Positions 9,054 to 18,863 of a DNA stretch of 64,000 bases are shown here, one piece after another (position 1 is the first letter of the stretch; each line of letters begins with the position of its first letter). A model generated the notes under the pieces. That model did not search any database, was not told where the DNA came from, and saw nothing but the letters and a program-made list of their open reading frames with translations. Both the position numbers and the translations under genes were made by a program. Source of the stretch: Lacipirellulaceae bacterium (GTDB lineage: Bacteria; Planctomycetota; Planctomycetia; Pirellulales; Lacipirellulaceae); the NCBI GenBank assembly GCA_040218535.1, contig JAVJRG010000012.1, forward strand, positions 992,001-1,056,000, written 5' to 3'.

Positions 9054-12000
9054 ATGTCGAAGCGTTCGGCAGATTCTGCCGTCAAAACAACATCGAAAGT
9101 TCCTTGGGTGCTGCTGGCGGTTGCCGTCATCGTGGCGGTCGGATGGTGGTTCGCTAGTTCGAATCAAGCTGACCAGGAGGAGAAGCGCGCAGCCAACGAT
9201 ACCGAGTTAAGCGGGGTAGACGCTTCGGAGCGAGGCGATACTGACCGATTGCCGCAAGTTTCTAACGCAACCGGTAGCGGCACCAAGCCGGTCATCATGC
9301 CGGCTACCGCACAGCAGCGAGATGACCTGCAGTCTATCCACCGAGGTCTCGATCCAACGTCGGTAGGTTGGCAATCAGAAGCTTTCAACGACTACGCCTC
9401 GAAGCAGCTCAAGCTCTTGGCCCATGCGATTGAACAGCCCGAGCAGGTCAGCGCAGACGAACTTTCCTCCCTTGTTGCTGACGACTTCCACACCACACGG
9501 TTGTGCCCTGCTAACCTTGTGGAAGCGTTTCGCGACACGACGACCTTGGTTCGGCGAGCGAGTAACTCAGACGACTTCTCACCGATGCCCGAGCAAGGGT
9601 CGAAGGCGCTCTCGCAAGCGATTCAGACTCTTCCACAGCCCAAGCCGGCCGGCGGCTTTCACGTCAAGTTCAAGGTAGTCAGTGTCGATGCTGATCGCGA
9701 AGCTGGGCGAGTAACCACACGCGTCTATGCAGAAGGAGGAGGCCCTGGGGAGGATGGCTTGACTCAGTGGCGAGCGATGTGGACTTGTCACTGGAAAACG
9801 GAGTCCGGTGGCAAACCCAAGCTGCAGGAGCTTTCTGTCGCTGATTATGAACAAGTTGATTCACTCGTGGGTGAAGGACCTTGGCTCGTCGATTGTGCAC
9901 CAGCCGTCCTGAGGGCAGAGAAAAGTTACCGCGAACAGTTTTCACACGGCATGGAATACTGGTTGCGTCGCCTTGAAGGCCGTTTGGGGATGAGCCGTCT
10001 GGGGCACAATGGCATCGCCTTGGGCGACGTGAACAATGATGGTCGCGACGACCTGTACGTGTGTCAGTCGGGGGGGCTGCCGAACCGACTGTTTGTTGCT
10101 CAGCCCGACGGCACCGCTCGGGATATTGCCCGTGAGGCGGGGGTGGACATTCTGGACGATTCTACCTGCGCTCTGTTTGTCGATCTCGATAATGATGGCA
10201 ACCAAGATCTGGCGCTGATGACCGAGTCTGGCGGATTCATTTTCTCAGGCGACGGTTCCGGGAAGTTCGTGCCCCGCACGATACTCGCTGAGTGTCGAAA
10301 CGCCTTCTCCCTCACAGCCGCCGATTACGATAATGACAAACTTCTCGACCTCTATGTCGGTCGCTATTGGCCGACGCGCGAAAGCCGTGGGGATATTGCG
10401 ATTCCTGTTCCGTATTACGACGCCCAGAATGGCGGAAAGAATCTGCTGTTCCGCAATCGAGGTTCTTTGGAGTTTGAAGACGTTACGAAGCAGACGGGAT
10501 TGGACGAGGAAAACACTCGCTACACGATGGCCGCAGCTTGGAATGATTTCAACCAGGATGGACGGATTGATCTCTATGTGGCGAACGATTTCGGTCGCAA
10601 TTGTCTCTATCGAAACGAAGGAGGCAAGTTTACCAACGTCGCCGCTGAGGCGGGTGTGGAAGACTCTGCTTCGGGAATGTCCGTAACCCTTTCCGACTAC
10701 GATCATGATGGGCTCGAGGATATTTACGTTAGCAACATGTTCTCTTCAGCAGGCAGCCGCACGACCTACCAACGCCAGTACGAGGAACGCTTCGGGGAGG
10801 AGGGCGTCCGCAAGATGCAACGAATGGCTCGAGGGAATACTTTGTTTCGCAACTTGGGCGAAGGAAAGTACCAGGATGTCAGCTTGCCGGCAGACGTGAC
10901 GATGGGACGCTGGGCCTGGGGATCTCTGTTCGCTGATTTTAACAACGATGGTTGGGACGACCTTGCCGTATTGAACGGCAACATTACGACTGAAGACACA
11001 GGCGATTTGTGAAGTTTCTTCTGGCGGCAGGTCGTGTCGCAATCACCCACCGAAGCGGCGAGCATCTCGCCTGAGCATCCGTACGCGCAAGGAGCCGCTC
11101 AGCTCAACCGTCTGGTGCGCGAAGGCCGCTCATTCAGCGGTAAGGAGCGCAACTGCGCTTATTTGAATACCCGTGGCGAGCGGTTCGCCAATGTTTCGAC
11201 GGTCAGCGGACTCGATTTCCCCGACGATGGACGTGCCATTGCCGCGGGCGACTGGGATTTCGATGGGGATGTTGACTTTTGGGTAGCCAACCGCACGGGT
11301 CCTCAGCTTCGCTGGATGAGGAACGACTTACCGACCGAACACCACTTCGTTGCCCTACGTCTCATTGGCAAGCAGTCCAATCGTGACGGCATTGGCGCGA
11401 CGGTGCGCCTCTACCTTCCAGGCAATAAGGTTCCGCTGACGAAGAGCTTGCGCGCCGGAGAGGGCTACTTGGCCCAGGGTTCGAAGTGGCTGCACTTCGG
11501 ATTGGGAGATCAGCAGAAGGTAGAAACGCTAGAGATTCAGTGGCCATCGGGAGCCGTCGATCGAGTCGAAGGACTCAATGCTGATGGGTTCTATAAGCTT
11601 GTAGAGGGCCAGGAGAAGGCAATTGCATGGGAGCCTCCGCGTTTTGATGTTGTAGACGCGCCCAAATCAAGAGAGGGACTTCCTTCGGAAAGCTCGAGTA
11701 CCCAAGTCCTGTTGAGTCTTAGCGCCCCGCTGCCACCGTTGCGGTATGATTCCCCAAACGGTGAAAGCTTGGACGCCTCGCAGACGCAGGACCGGCCACG
11801 GTTAGTGAATCTCTGGGCGACTTGGTGCCAACCTTGTTTGGTGGAACTCAAAGAATGGTCGAAGTACGAGTCTGAGTTTGAAGCGGCAGGCCTGGATATT
11901 TTGGCCCTTTCGGTGGACGCGATTGCTCAAGACCAATCGAAAAGCCAGGCCGCCCCCGCCCGAGTTCTAGAAAGACTTGGTTTTCCTTATGAATCGGGCA

Positions 12001-13418
12001 CCGCGACGACCGAGTTATTGGACATCTTGCAGTTGGTTAACAACGCAATCTTTCGTGACGACCATCGCCGTCTGCCAGTTCCAACTAGCTTATTGATTGA
12101 TGGCGAAGGCAATCTGGCTGCCGTCTACAAGGGCGGCGTCGATGTGGACCGTCTCCTTGCGGACGTGAGAATGCTCTCCATAAGCTCCAATGAGCGAGAG
12201 CGTGCCACCCTGCCCTTTGCTGGTCGTTGGATGGGCCTTCCCGGGCCGTACCGCATGGCTCAATTAGTGGATCAGATGTGGGAGAAGGAATTCGAGGACG
12301 AGGCTGTCCAACTTGCGAGTCGGATGCCCATCTCCAGGTCTGACGACCAACGGGCAACCGATGAGAAACTGAAGGTTCTCAGGTTACTTAGCCGTCGCTT
12401 CCAAGCGAAAGGGCAAACTGAAGCGGCGAGCAAACTGCTTCGCTCGGCACTCGAAATCCGCCAAACTGACGGCCAATCGGCTCTGCAGCTAGGAACCTTA
12501 GCCGCAGAGCAAGGAGAGATTCAGCAAGCGATTCGCTACTTTGAAATCGCGGTTGAGCAAATCGATCCACCCCAGGTTGCGGCTCATCTGAATCTGGCGA
12601 TGGCTTACCGTAAAGTAAAGCAGCCAGAGAAGGCAGAGGAGCAATACCGCCAGTCACTTCTTATCGACTCCAAATCAGCGAGCGCTCACTCAGGTTTAGG
12701 TTTACTACTAGCGGAGCAAGCGAAGTTCTCCGAAGCGGCCCAGAGTTTCGCGAAGGCCGTAGAAGCGGAGCCTGCGAACACGCAGCATCGAATGAATCTG
12801 GCAACGGCCTACCTTCAACTTAGACAACCAGAAGCGGCACTGGAGGCATTCGACGAGTTGCTTGAGATTCAGCCAGAATCACTCCAAGCCCAATCCTACG
12901 CGGCGGAAGCATTGGCTAGCTTAGGCAAATTGGAAGAGGCAGTTGCGCGACTAGAAAAAATTGTGGCGTTGGAACCTAAGGCGACCCAGGTTTGGTATCG
13001 AATGGGTCAACTGGCGATGCAAGGTGGCAAGATGGCCGATGCCGTTGAGTTTCTGGAACGCACTCACGAGCTCGCTCCTAAGGATCCAACGATTGCTGGC
13101 AACCTTGCTTGGATTCTGGCGACCGCACCGGACGACTCAGTAAGGAATGGCAAGCGTGCTGTCGAACTGGCCTCGATGGCAGTTGAAGCTACCGGCCGTC
13201 AGTCGGCTCAACTGCTCGACGCCCTAGCCACAGCCCATGCCGAAGCGGCTGAGTTCGAAGCCGCCCAGCGATTGGCAAATGAAGCTCTTCAACGAGTGGG
13301 CAAAGACCCCGCCCAGCGCGGGCTGGCCGACGCGATTCGAGAGCGGCTTGAGCGATTCAAGCGTGGTGAGCCTTTTCGACTTGAGCTGCCGGAAGCTCCT
13401 GAGGCTTCGGCGAAATAG
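9054..13418 (+). CDS. FG-GAP/UnbV/thioredoxin/TPR protein with in-frame TGA, candidate selenoprotein
   Basis: One continuous frame of 1455 codons broken only by a TGA at codon 653 (11010-11012). Order of parts: short N-terminus, membrane segment (VPWVLLAVAVIVAVGWWF, about residues 17-34), an unassigned region to about 320, then six FG-GAP/VCBS repeats with Ca-binding loops (DVNNDGRDDLYV, DLDNDGNQDLALM, DYDNDKLLDLYV, DFNQDGRIDLYV, DYDHDGLEDIYV, DFNNDGWDDLAV) up to about residue 640. The sequence NGNITTEDTGDL is followed by the TGA and then SFFWRQVVSQSP. A further Ca loop (DWDFDGDVDFWV), the ASPIC/UnbV domain, a thioredoxin-like domain and TPR repeats follow. The domain order across the TGA is that of an intact CRTAC1-type protein, so the two halves belong to one product. 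Decoding as selenocysteine is supported by a hairpin after the TGA; a nonsense mutation or sequence error is the alternative. The start was placed at ATG 9054; an earlier TTG-type frame start at 9003 is less likely. Confidence 0.75.
11013..11040 (+). promoter_or_regulatory. Candidate bacterial SECIS hairpin after in-frame TGA
   Basis: Directly after TGA 11010-11012 the RNA can form a stem GCGGC (11024-11028) with GTCGC (11036-11040), five pairs including one G-U, closing a seven-base loop AGGTCGT (11029-11035). The loop begins 17 bases after the TGA, and G is in its first two positions. The string GCAGGTC also occurs in the loop region of the Escherichia coli fdhF SECIS element as I remember it. 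These are the properties expected of a bacterial selenocysteine insertion element. A five-pair stem can arise by chance, so this is support and not proof. Confidence 0.5.
11034..13418 (+). CDS. C-terminal half of the FG-GAP protein (UnbV, thioredoxin, TPR)
   Basis: If the TGA at 11010-11012 really stops translation, this half would have to start at GTG 11034 or later, and no ribosome-binding site precedes that codon (the bases before it encode conserved SFFWRQV). It holds an ASPIC/UnbV domain (about 100 residues, HFVALRLIGKQSNRDGIGA to LEIQWPSGAVDRVEG), a thioredoxin-like domain with a WATWCQPC active site (Cys925 and Cys928 in full-length numbering) and DILALSVDAI, then about nine TPR-like helical repeats to the end. 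It carries no signal peptide of its own, which again says it is the downstream part of the membrane-anchored product and not a separate gene. The redox-active pair suggests an oxidoreductase role on the outside of the membrane. Confidence 0.6.
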   Translation: MSQSPTEAASISPEHPYAQGAAQLNRLVREGRSFSGKERNCAYLNTRGERFANVSTVSGLDFPDDGRAIAAGDWDFDGDVDFWVANRTGPQLRWMRNDLPTEHHFVALRLIGKQSNRDGIGATVRLYLPGNKVPLTKSLRAGEGYLAQGSKWLHFGLGDQQKVETLEIQWPSGAVDRVEGLNADGFYKLVEGQEKAIAWEPPRFDVVDAPKSREGLPSESSSTQVLLSLSAPLPPLRYDSPNGESLDASQTQDRPRLVNLWATWCQPCLVELKEWSKYESEFEAAGLDILALSVDAIAQDQSKSQAAPARVLERLGFPYESGTATTELLDILQLVNNAIFRDDHRRLPVPTSLLIDGEGNLAAVYKGGVDVDRLLADVRMLSISSNERERATLPFAGRWMGLPGPYRMAQLVDQMWEKEFEDEAVQLASRMPISRSDDQRATDEKLKVLRLLSRRFQAKGQTEAASKLLRSALEIRQTDGQSALQLGTLAAEQGEIQQAIRYFEIAVEQIDPPQVAAHLNLAMAYRKVKQPEKAEEQYRQSLLIDSKSASAHSGLGLLLAEQAKFSEAAQSFAKAVEAEPANTQHRMNLATAYLQLRQPEAALEAFDELLEIQPESLQAQSYAAEALASLGKLEEAVARLEKIVALEPKATQVWYRMGQLAMQGGKMADAVEFLERTHELAPKDPTIAGNLAWILATAPDDSVRNGKRAVELASMAVEATGRQSAQLLDALATAHAEAAEFEAAQRLANEALQRVGKDPAQRGLADAIRERLERFKRGEPFRLELPEAPEASAK

Positions 13419-13856
13419 GGCCAGCTATCGGCACAAGGCACAAATGCTCTAAACCTAGTCAGGCATTTGATTTGCGACTTCATGGTCTGTGTCGGCTCAG
13501 CAGGTCTCCCATGCACGAAAGCGATAGAAGTCGTACTCAGGCGGGATCGTCTTATCAAGCTTTCAGCCCAAGTTTTTCGCTGTTTTTTGTATGCAATGTT
13601 TGAGTTTGGTAAGGAATACCGCTAGAATCGCGACAGTCAGAAGGCGTTCAGGTGGTAGGTTTTCCGCAGCTCATCATTTGAGGCGGAAACATTAGGTTCG
13701 TAACTGGCCACCTCATCGACCCGACGCCAAGTTTCTCGTCATCGCTTCCAACTCAGGAGGACACTCAGGGAATACTCTCTTCATTGTGAGTTCTTCGCAA
13801 TGAATCATTTTGGCCAATACACTCTTCAGATTCTTTTCAATGGGAGGTTGAGAAAA
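13419..13856. other. Intergenic region upstream of a PEP-CTERM gene
   Basis: About 440 bases. It contains a hairpin at 13659-13690 (GTTTTCCGC with GCGGAAAC, one bulged T) about 170 bases before the next start codon, and the ribosome-binding site GGGAGG at 13842-13847. An AT-richer stretch near 13580-13620 may carry the promoter. No small gene is convincing. Confidence 0.4.
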
Positions 13857-15188
13857 ATGAGTTTCCATTACACCCGTCGTATCTCTTTTGCTGCGGCGAC
13901 GTTTGCGTTGGGGCTATTTGTTAGCTCGTCTTCGCAAGCTGTTGTCTTTCAAGCTGATCCAGGAGCCGGTCCTGGACAGGCATTGTATGGGGAATTTGGT
14001 TCCGACGTAGGCAACACAGGTACCTACGACAACTATCGCAAAGGTGGCGTTTCGACACCTCCTGGTTTGCCAGTTGCTGCCGATGACGGCAACAATCTTA
14101 CCGCCACTTGGACCAACGCCACGCACGGTGGTCCCAACCCTTGTTGTGGCAACCCTGGCATGTTCTTTGGTCAGACCGCTTCGTCAAGCTCCTATGACGA
14201 CTCGCAGCTTTTCTTGCGTAGCAACACTGAAGCGGGCAACGCCAACAATGGCGACAGCACTGGACGTCGCCAGTTTGATGTCCGTTTCGGATTCACTGAG
14301 GACCCATCAGCATGGCAAGCAGGTAAGGGCGCCAACACTGGTGAGTGGGATCTCTGGACTGCTGATCACGGCAGCGACACGATTTACTTACAGGCTCAAG
14401 TAGGAGCAACCGACACACCGGCGCTACTAGCCCCCGCTTCCACATGGCAAAACAATGCAACGCCTGATACCAACCAGTTTGTTTACATCAATCAGTCTTT
14501 GATGGGTCAATCGGGTAACACTCCAGCAAGTTCACTTAGAGACGAGCGAGATCGCGACCGTTTCTTTAAGGTGAATAGCACTACCTGGACCGAGAATCCT
14601 GAAGTTCTCGACAACGCCGACTCGACCAATTACGTCCTCACGGGCGTAGGCCCTGCTAATGCAACTTTTGATACGAACGTTGCCTATGATGGTGATGTGG
14701 CAATCAACTGGGGCATGGAACTCAACGATCCAGGCGCGACTCCTGGAACGCAAGAGGCTCGAGAAGTGAAATTCACGATTAACTTCGGCGATATTCAATT
14801 CTCCCAAGTCTTTGATCCAGGAGATGCCGGTAATGCGGTCACTCCGAATCCCACTTTTGATGGTGGTAATACTTTCCAAGATGGATTCTTCGATTGGCAG
14901 AACTCCTATCCGGTGTTCTTTGTCGCTCCGAATGGTGGAGCCACCGGTGCTACGATGATCATGGGCTTCACCAACGAAGCAACGACGCCTGGCGATGCCA
15001 ATGGCGATGGCAACATCGACGGTGCTGACTTCCTGCAGTACCAGCGGGACGGTGACGCGGGCGGAATTGCCGATTGGGTAGGAAACTATGGCAATTCCTT
15101 AGCTTCTGTGGGTGCCGTGCCGGAGCCAACCAGTTGCGTCTTGTTCGCTCTGGGTGCTCTAAGCCTTGCAGCACGCCGCCGCAAATAG
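13857..15188 (+). CDS. Exported PEP-CTERM protein with dockerin-like repeat
   Basis: Starts at ATG 13857 with GGGAGG ten bases before it; the 19 codons open upstream are unlikely to be used. The 443-residue product has a signal peptide (SFAAATFALGLFVSSSSQA), a large beta-rich extracellular region with no family I recognise, then a dockerin-like Ca-binding stretch (GDANGDGNIDGADFLQYQR) about 75 residues from the end, and a PEP-CTERM sorting signal (VPEPTSCVLFALGALSLAAR with a basic tail RRRK). PEP-CTERM signals direct cleavage and surface attachment by an exosortase. The single half dockerin is a common planctomycete variation. The gene stands between the giant FG-GAP protein and a sugar dehydrogenase-like gene. 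It is followed by a strong inverted repeat. Confidence 0.85.
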   Translation: MSFHYTRRISFAAATFALGLFVSSSSQAVVFQADPGAGPGQALYGEFGSDVGNTGTYDNYRKGGVSTPPGLPVAADDGNNLTATWTNATHGGPNPCCGNPGMFFGQTASSSSYDDSQLFLRSNTEAGNANNGDSTGRRQFDVRFGFTEDPSAWQAGKGANTGEWDLWTADHGSDTIYLQAQVGATDTPALLAPASTWQNNATPDTNQFVYINQSLMGQSGNTPASSLRDERDRDRFFKVNSTTWTENPEVLDNADSTNYVLTGVGPANATFDTNVAYDGDVAINWGMELNDPGATPGTQEAREVKFTINFGDIQFSQVFDPGDAGNAVTPNPTFDGGNTFQDGFFDWQNSYPVFFVAPNGGATGATMIMGFTNEATTPGDANGDGNIDGADFLQYQRDGDAGGIADWVGNYGNSLASVGAVPEPTSCVLFALGALSLAARRRK

Positions 15189-15198
15189 GCTTTCGATT

Positions 15199-15247
15199 AT
15201 TGAACCGAAGCCGCAGGCTACCAAGGTAGCCTGCGGCGAAGTTCAAT
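15199..15247 (+). terminator. Long hairpin after PEP-CTERM gene
   Basis: A perfect 13-bp stem (GCCGCAGGCTACC, 15210-15222, with its complement 15225-15237) closes a two-base loop AA, and an outer 7-bp stem (ATTGAAC with GTTCAAT) flanks it. It begins 10 bases after the stop codon. There is no T tract, so it may stop transcription with help from Rho, protect the transcript end, or be a mobile palindrome. Confidence 0.55.
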
Positions 15248-15401
15248 CAGTATTGCAGTGGTTCGTAATGAACTAGAACTCTGCGCGTCAAACGACTTCC
15301 GGGGCAGGAGCCTCGTCTCTATGGCGGGGCTGTGCGGTCGTCTAGGTGACATGCAGGGTTCTTTTTTTTGCTCACACATTTTTGCTATCGAGATATATTC
15401 C

Positions 15402-17206
15402 ATGCGTTTTGTCAAAGAAATCCGACTTTGGTTGCTTGCAAGCTTGTCGCTGGTGTTTGCTCTCTGTCCAAATCTTTCCCAGGCCAATCTTCCAATCGCT
15501 GACCCGATTAGCGGCGACATCGGCACAACTTCTTGGTCGGTTGCTCTAGAAGATGTGATCACCATTCCCAACAGTTCAGGCAATAATCGCCCTCGATTGG
15601 AATTTATGACTGGTGGTGGAGCTGCTGGCCTAGCCTATGTGATCGATCAGCGAGGCAAGATCTATAGCTTCGATCCTACGGCCAGTAACCCAAGTTCTTC
15701 TCTTTTCTTTGACGTCTCAACAGCCGTGCCTAACTTTAGAGATGGTGGGCAAATGGGGGTGCGTGGCTTGGCGTTCCATCCCGATTTCAATAACCAGGGC
15801 ACCGACGGGTACCGCAAGTTCTATACATCACACAGTCGTTTTTTTGGTACTGGTATTGTCGGTAATCCAACCACTTTTGCTGACCCTGGATTCAACAATC
15901 ACTACTCTGTGCTCGGTGAGTGGACAACCAATGCAAATGGAACCGTGAACACCGGCTCTTACCGTGAACTCATGCGTGTCGCTCAACCGATGGGTGATCA
16001 CAACATCGGTCAGATTGGCTTTAACCCTAACGCCACCAACTCCAGCCATGCTGACTATGGAAATCTCTACATCACCATGGGGGACGGCGGAAGCAATGCC
16101 TTTCCGCAGACTGCAACGGACGTAAACAACCATGGTCAGGGCCTTGATGAAGTGTTCGGATCCATTCTGAGGATCGACCCGTTGGCGTCTGGCGGTAGTC
16201 CCTATTCCGTCGTGACCGACAATGCGCTGAATGTAAACACCAGCATTACCAATCCACGCAACTTGGTTTGGGCCTACGGGCTACGGAATCCTCATCGCTT
16301 CAGTTTCGATACCGGTGGCGAGCAGGGGATGTATATCTCGGATATCGGGCAGGGGAACATCGAGGAGGTCAACTTAGGAGCCAACGGTGCGAATTTCGGC
16401 TGGGGAGTTCGCGAGGGAACATTCGTTGACACGAAGGACCCATTCATTAACAACATCAACCAACTTGATACTCTGCCTGCCAATCATACGACGGACGCCT
16501 TCACCTATCCGGTTGCCCAATACGATCACCAAAACCAAGCGGTAGGAACCAGCAACCCTGCACAACCAGGCAATGGGGCGATTGCCGGTGGCGAAGTTTA
16601 CCGCGGTTCCGCTGTTCCACAGTTGAAGGGCATGTTCATCTTCGGCGACTTCGCGAATAATTCGGCCCGCTCTTTGCTGTTGACGTTGATGAACTTGTTC
16701 AGCGTGAGGACTTCACAGACCTGAGCAATCTCGACGGTGGGAACTTGGCCCCTTACGAGGAGCTGCGACTGACCTTTGGCGGCGTCGAGAAAACGATGCT
16801 TCAAGCCATTCGCGACGCTAGCGGAAACCAGGGGCTGGGTCGCACAGATATTCGGCTGAACATCGGCCCGGACGGCGAGTTCTACGTGTTGAACAAACGC
16901 GACGGGCGCATCCGCCGGCTTGTCTCCGTGACTGGGGTGCTGGACGGGGACACCGACCGCGGTGGTGAAGTCAACGGTGGCGACTTCTTGACCTGGCAGC
17001 AAGGCAACGGCGCGAGTGACGCCTGGAGCGACGGCAACTTCAATGGGGACGATGTGATCGACGGGGCCGACTTGACAATCTGGGGCAATAACTACGGAAG
17101 CACTTCAGCAGTAGCTAGTTCGTCTCAGGTGCCCGAACCGTCAACGGTTGCGCTGCTTGTCAGTGCATTGCTGATAGCTTTCTGCGCTCGACCCGGGAAA
17201 TCGTAA
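15402..17206 (+). pseudogene. PQQ-type sugar dehydrogenase-like PEP-CTERM protein, one-base frameshift
   Basis: Start ATG 15402 gives a signal peptide (MRFVKEIRLWLLASLSLVFA). The product is a glucose/sorbosone dehydrogenase-like beta-propeller: GVRGLAFHPDF, GDHNIGQIGFNPNA, DYGNLYITMGDGG, GSILRIDPLAS, WAYGLRNPHRFSFD and GNIEEVNLGANGANFGWGVRE. Near 16666-16675 the frame slips by one base: after GDFANNSAR the natural continuation LFAVDVDELVQRED is found in the -1 frame, which then runs to 17206. That C-terminus has dockerin-like repeats (DGDTDRGGEVNGGDFLTWQQ, DDVIDGADLTIWGNN) and a PEP-CTERM tail (VPEPSTVALLVSAL). The convergent neighbour is an intact paralogue and fixes where the frame should be. 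A one-base deletion explains it; no clear slippery heptamer is visible, so programmed frameshifting is unlikely. A sequencing error remains possible. Family members oxidise aldose sugars with PQQ. Confidence 0.75.
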
Positions 17207-17219
17207 GCTGAACGAGTGT

Positions 17220-18806
17220 CTAAGTTCGTCGACGGCTTGCAACTGTAAGACAGAGTGCTCCTAGCATTATCACGGCAGTGGCTGGCTCAGGGATAGGCGT
17301 GCCTATGAATCGTCGGATAGTGCCGTCCTTCTTGCTGCTGATGTAGATTTCGCCGTTTTCGTCGATTCCGAATCGCATATCGGTGCGATTCTGCCCAAAG
17401 TTCCCACTCTTCTGCCGCACAAGTTGCAAGAACGAGACGGGCTGTCCGTTGCCGTCCACCAGCTGAAGCCGCTGGATAGGTGCTAGGAATTCGTCGTGGA
17501 ACGTGGCGAGATTTGTGAGATCGTCCCGAAGTTGAAGTTGATCAACATCAACAACATAGATGTCTTGAAAGGCCGTAGATGATCCAAAATTACCAAAAAC
17601 ATACTTCCCACGAAGCTCGGAAACTTGTGTGCCCCGATACACGAAACCGCCAGCGATTGCCGCATTGTCTTGGCCGCTGTTGTTGAAGTCGTGATCGTAC
17701 TGCACGACCGGATACGTGTAGGGGTCGCTCGGATGATTCGCCGGCAACACATCGGCGGCAATCGGGTTGCCCGGGAGTTTGCCTGTCATGTCGAAGGTGC
17801 CTTCACGGACGGCCCAACCATAGTTGGCTCCCGGCACGCCGATATTTACTTCTTCGATGTTGCTTTGGCCAATGTCGGCGATCAACATCTCGCCGTTCCC
17901 GCCTGTATCCCAGCTGAATTGGTGAGGGTTTCTCAGGCCGTATGCCCAGATCTCAGGGTTGATTCCCGCCTCTCCAACGAAGGGATTATCCGCTGGCACC
18001 GTGTAAGCTCCCGCCCTAGTCGGCAACGGGTTGATTCTCAGTATCGAGCCCAAGAAGTTAGTAGTATTTTGGCCGTTGGGATTGAGCGTCGTATCGCCTC
18101 GATCGGTGCGGTAGTTCCCGCCATCGCCAAACGAGATATAGAGATTACCATAGTCAGCATCGGTAGGCGAAAGATTGGGATTGAAACCCAGCTTCCCGAT
18201 ATTGTGATCTCCTCGTGGCTGCGACTGCGTGAGCAGATCTCGCTTACTACCGGCTTCGACGCCAGTTCCGCCTGTGTTCAAGGTCCATTCGCTCACCACT
18301 GATCGATGGCTTTCTGTTCCGTTGGTTGCAGTAATCTCGTGAGCGGTATACATCTTGCGATACCCTGGAGCATTCGGGCTTCCAAAGGCGTTTGGGTGGA
18401 AGGCGAAGCCTCGCAAACCCGACTGTTGATTTCCGTTGGCGAAGTTCGGAATGTTCGCACCAAAGTCAAAAAACAGCGTGGGGTTGGCATCACCTGGAGT
18501 AAACGTGTAAACCCTTCCCCGCTGATCTGCTGTGATCATGCGGCCAGAACCATCCTCTAAGGGCGACGTTTGCTCGACACGGGCGAAACGATTACTGCCC
18601 CCTGCACTGTCAGGCAATTGAATTACTTCCTCAAGTTGCAGGGTGAAAGTGGTCGCTGGAATAGTCCCCGAGATAGGATTTGCAGGTGTCAGTGTCTGAG
18701 CGGTTGCCATACTGCAACCAAGCACCAAAGTCAGAAAAACGATCGCTCCGAAAAATCGCGTCTCGATGAAGTGATGGCATTGTTTCGCTACTTGAGTTGA
18801 AAGCAT
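17220..18806 (-). CDS. PQQ-dependent sugar dehydrogenase-like PEP-CTERM protein
   Basis: A 528-residue intact paralogue of the frameshifted convergent gene. It has a signal peptide (IVFLTLVLGCSMATAQ), then the beta-propeller strings GLRGFAFHPNAFGS, GDHNIGKLGFNPNLSPTDAD, YGNLYISFGDGG, GSILRINPLP, WAYGLRNPHQFSWDTGG and EEVNIGVPGANYGWAVREG typical of glucose/sorbosone dehydrogenases, and an IPEPATAVIMLGAL PEP-CTERM tail with RRR end. Unlike its relative it lacks a dockerin-like insert. The product should be exported, cleaved by an exosortase and kept at the surface, oxidising sugars if it binds PQQ. No pqq synthesis gene is in the window. Its stop is 13 bases from that of its convergent relative, which suggests an inverted duplication. 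Confidence 0.85.
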   Translation of the reverse strand: MLSTQVAKQCHHFIETRFFGAIVFLTLVLGCSMATAQTLTPANPISGTIPATTFTLQLEEVIQLPDSAGGSNRFARVEQTSPLEDGSGRMITADQRGRVYTFTPGDANPTLFFDFGANIPNFANGNQQSGLRGFAFHPNAFGSPNAPGYRKMYTAHEITATNGTESHRSVVSEWTLNTGGTGVEAGSKRDLLTQSQPRGDHNIGKLGFNPNLSPTDADYGNLYISFGDGGNYRTDRGDTTLNPNGQNTTNFLGSILRINPLPTRAGAYTVPADNPFVGEAGINPEIWAYGLRNPHQFSWDTGGNGEMLIADIGQSNIEEVNIGVPGANYGWAVREGTFDMTGKLPGNPIAADVLPANHPSDPYTYPVVQYDHDFNNSGQDNAAIAGGFVYRGTQVSELRGKYVFGNFGSSTAFQDIYVVDVDQLQLRDDLTNLATFHDEFLAPIQRLQLVDGNGQPVSFLQLVRQKSGNFGQNRTDMRFGIDENGEIYISSKKDGTIRRFIGTPIPEPATAVIMLGALCLTVASRRRT

Positions 18807-18863
18807 AGGTGGTTCTCTGAGTTGAAGAGTTCGGGATTTACAGAAGAGGTTATGTGAGAAGGG

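Noticed and set aside
16660-16690. Programmed ribosomal frameshift in the sugar dehydrogenase
   Set aside because: There is no X-XXY-YYZ heptamer or downstream stem-loop at the shift point, and an intact paralogue is adjacent, so mutation or sequencing error is more likely.
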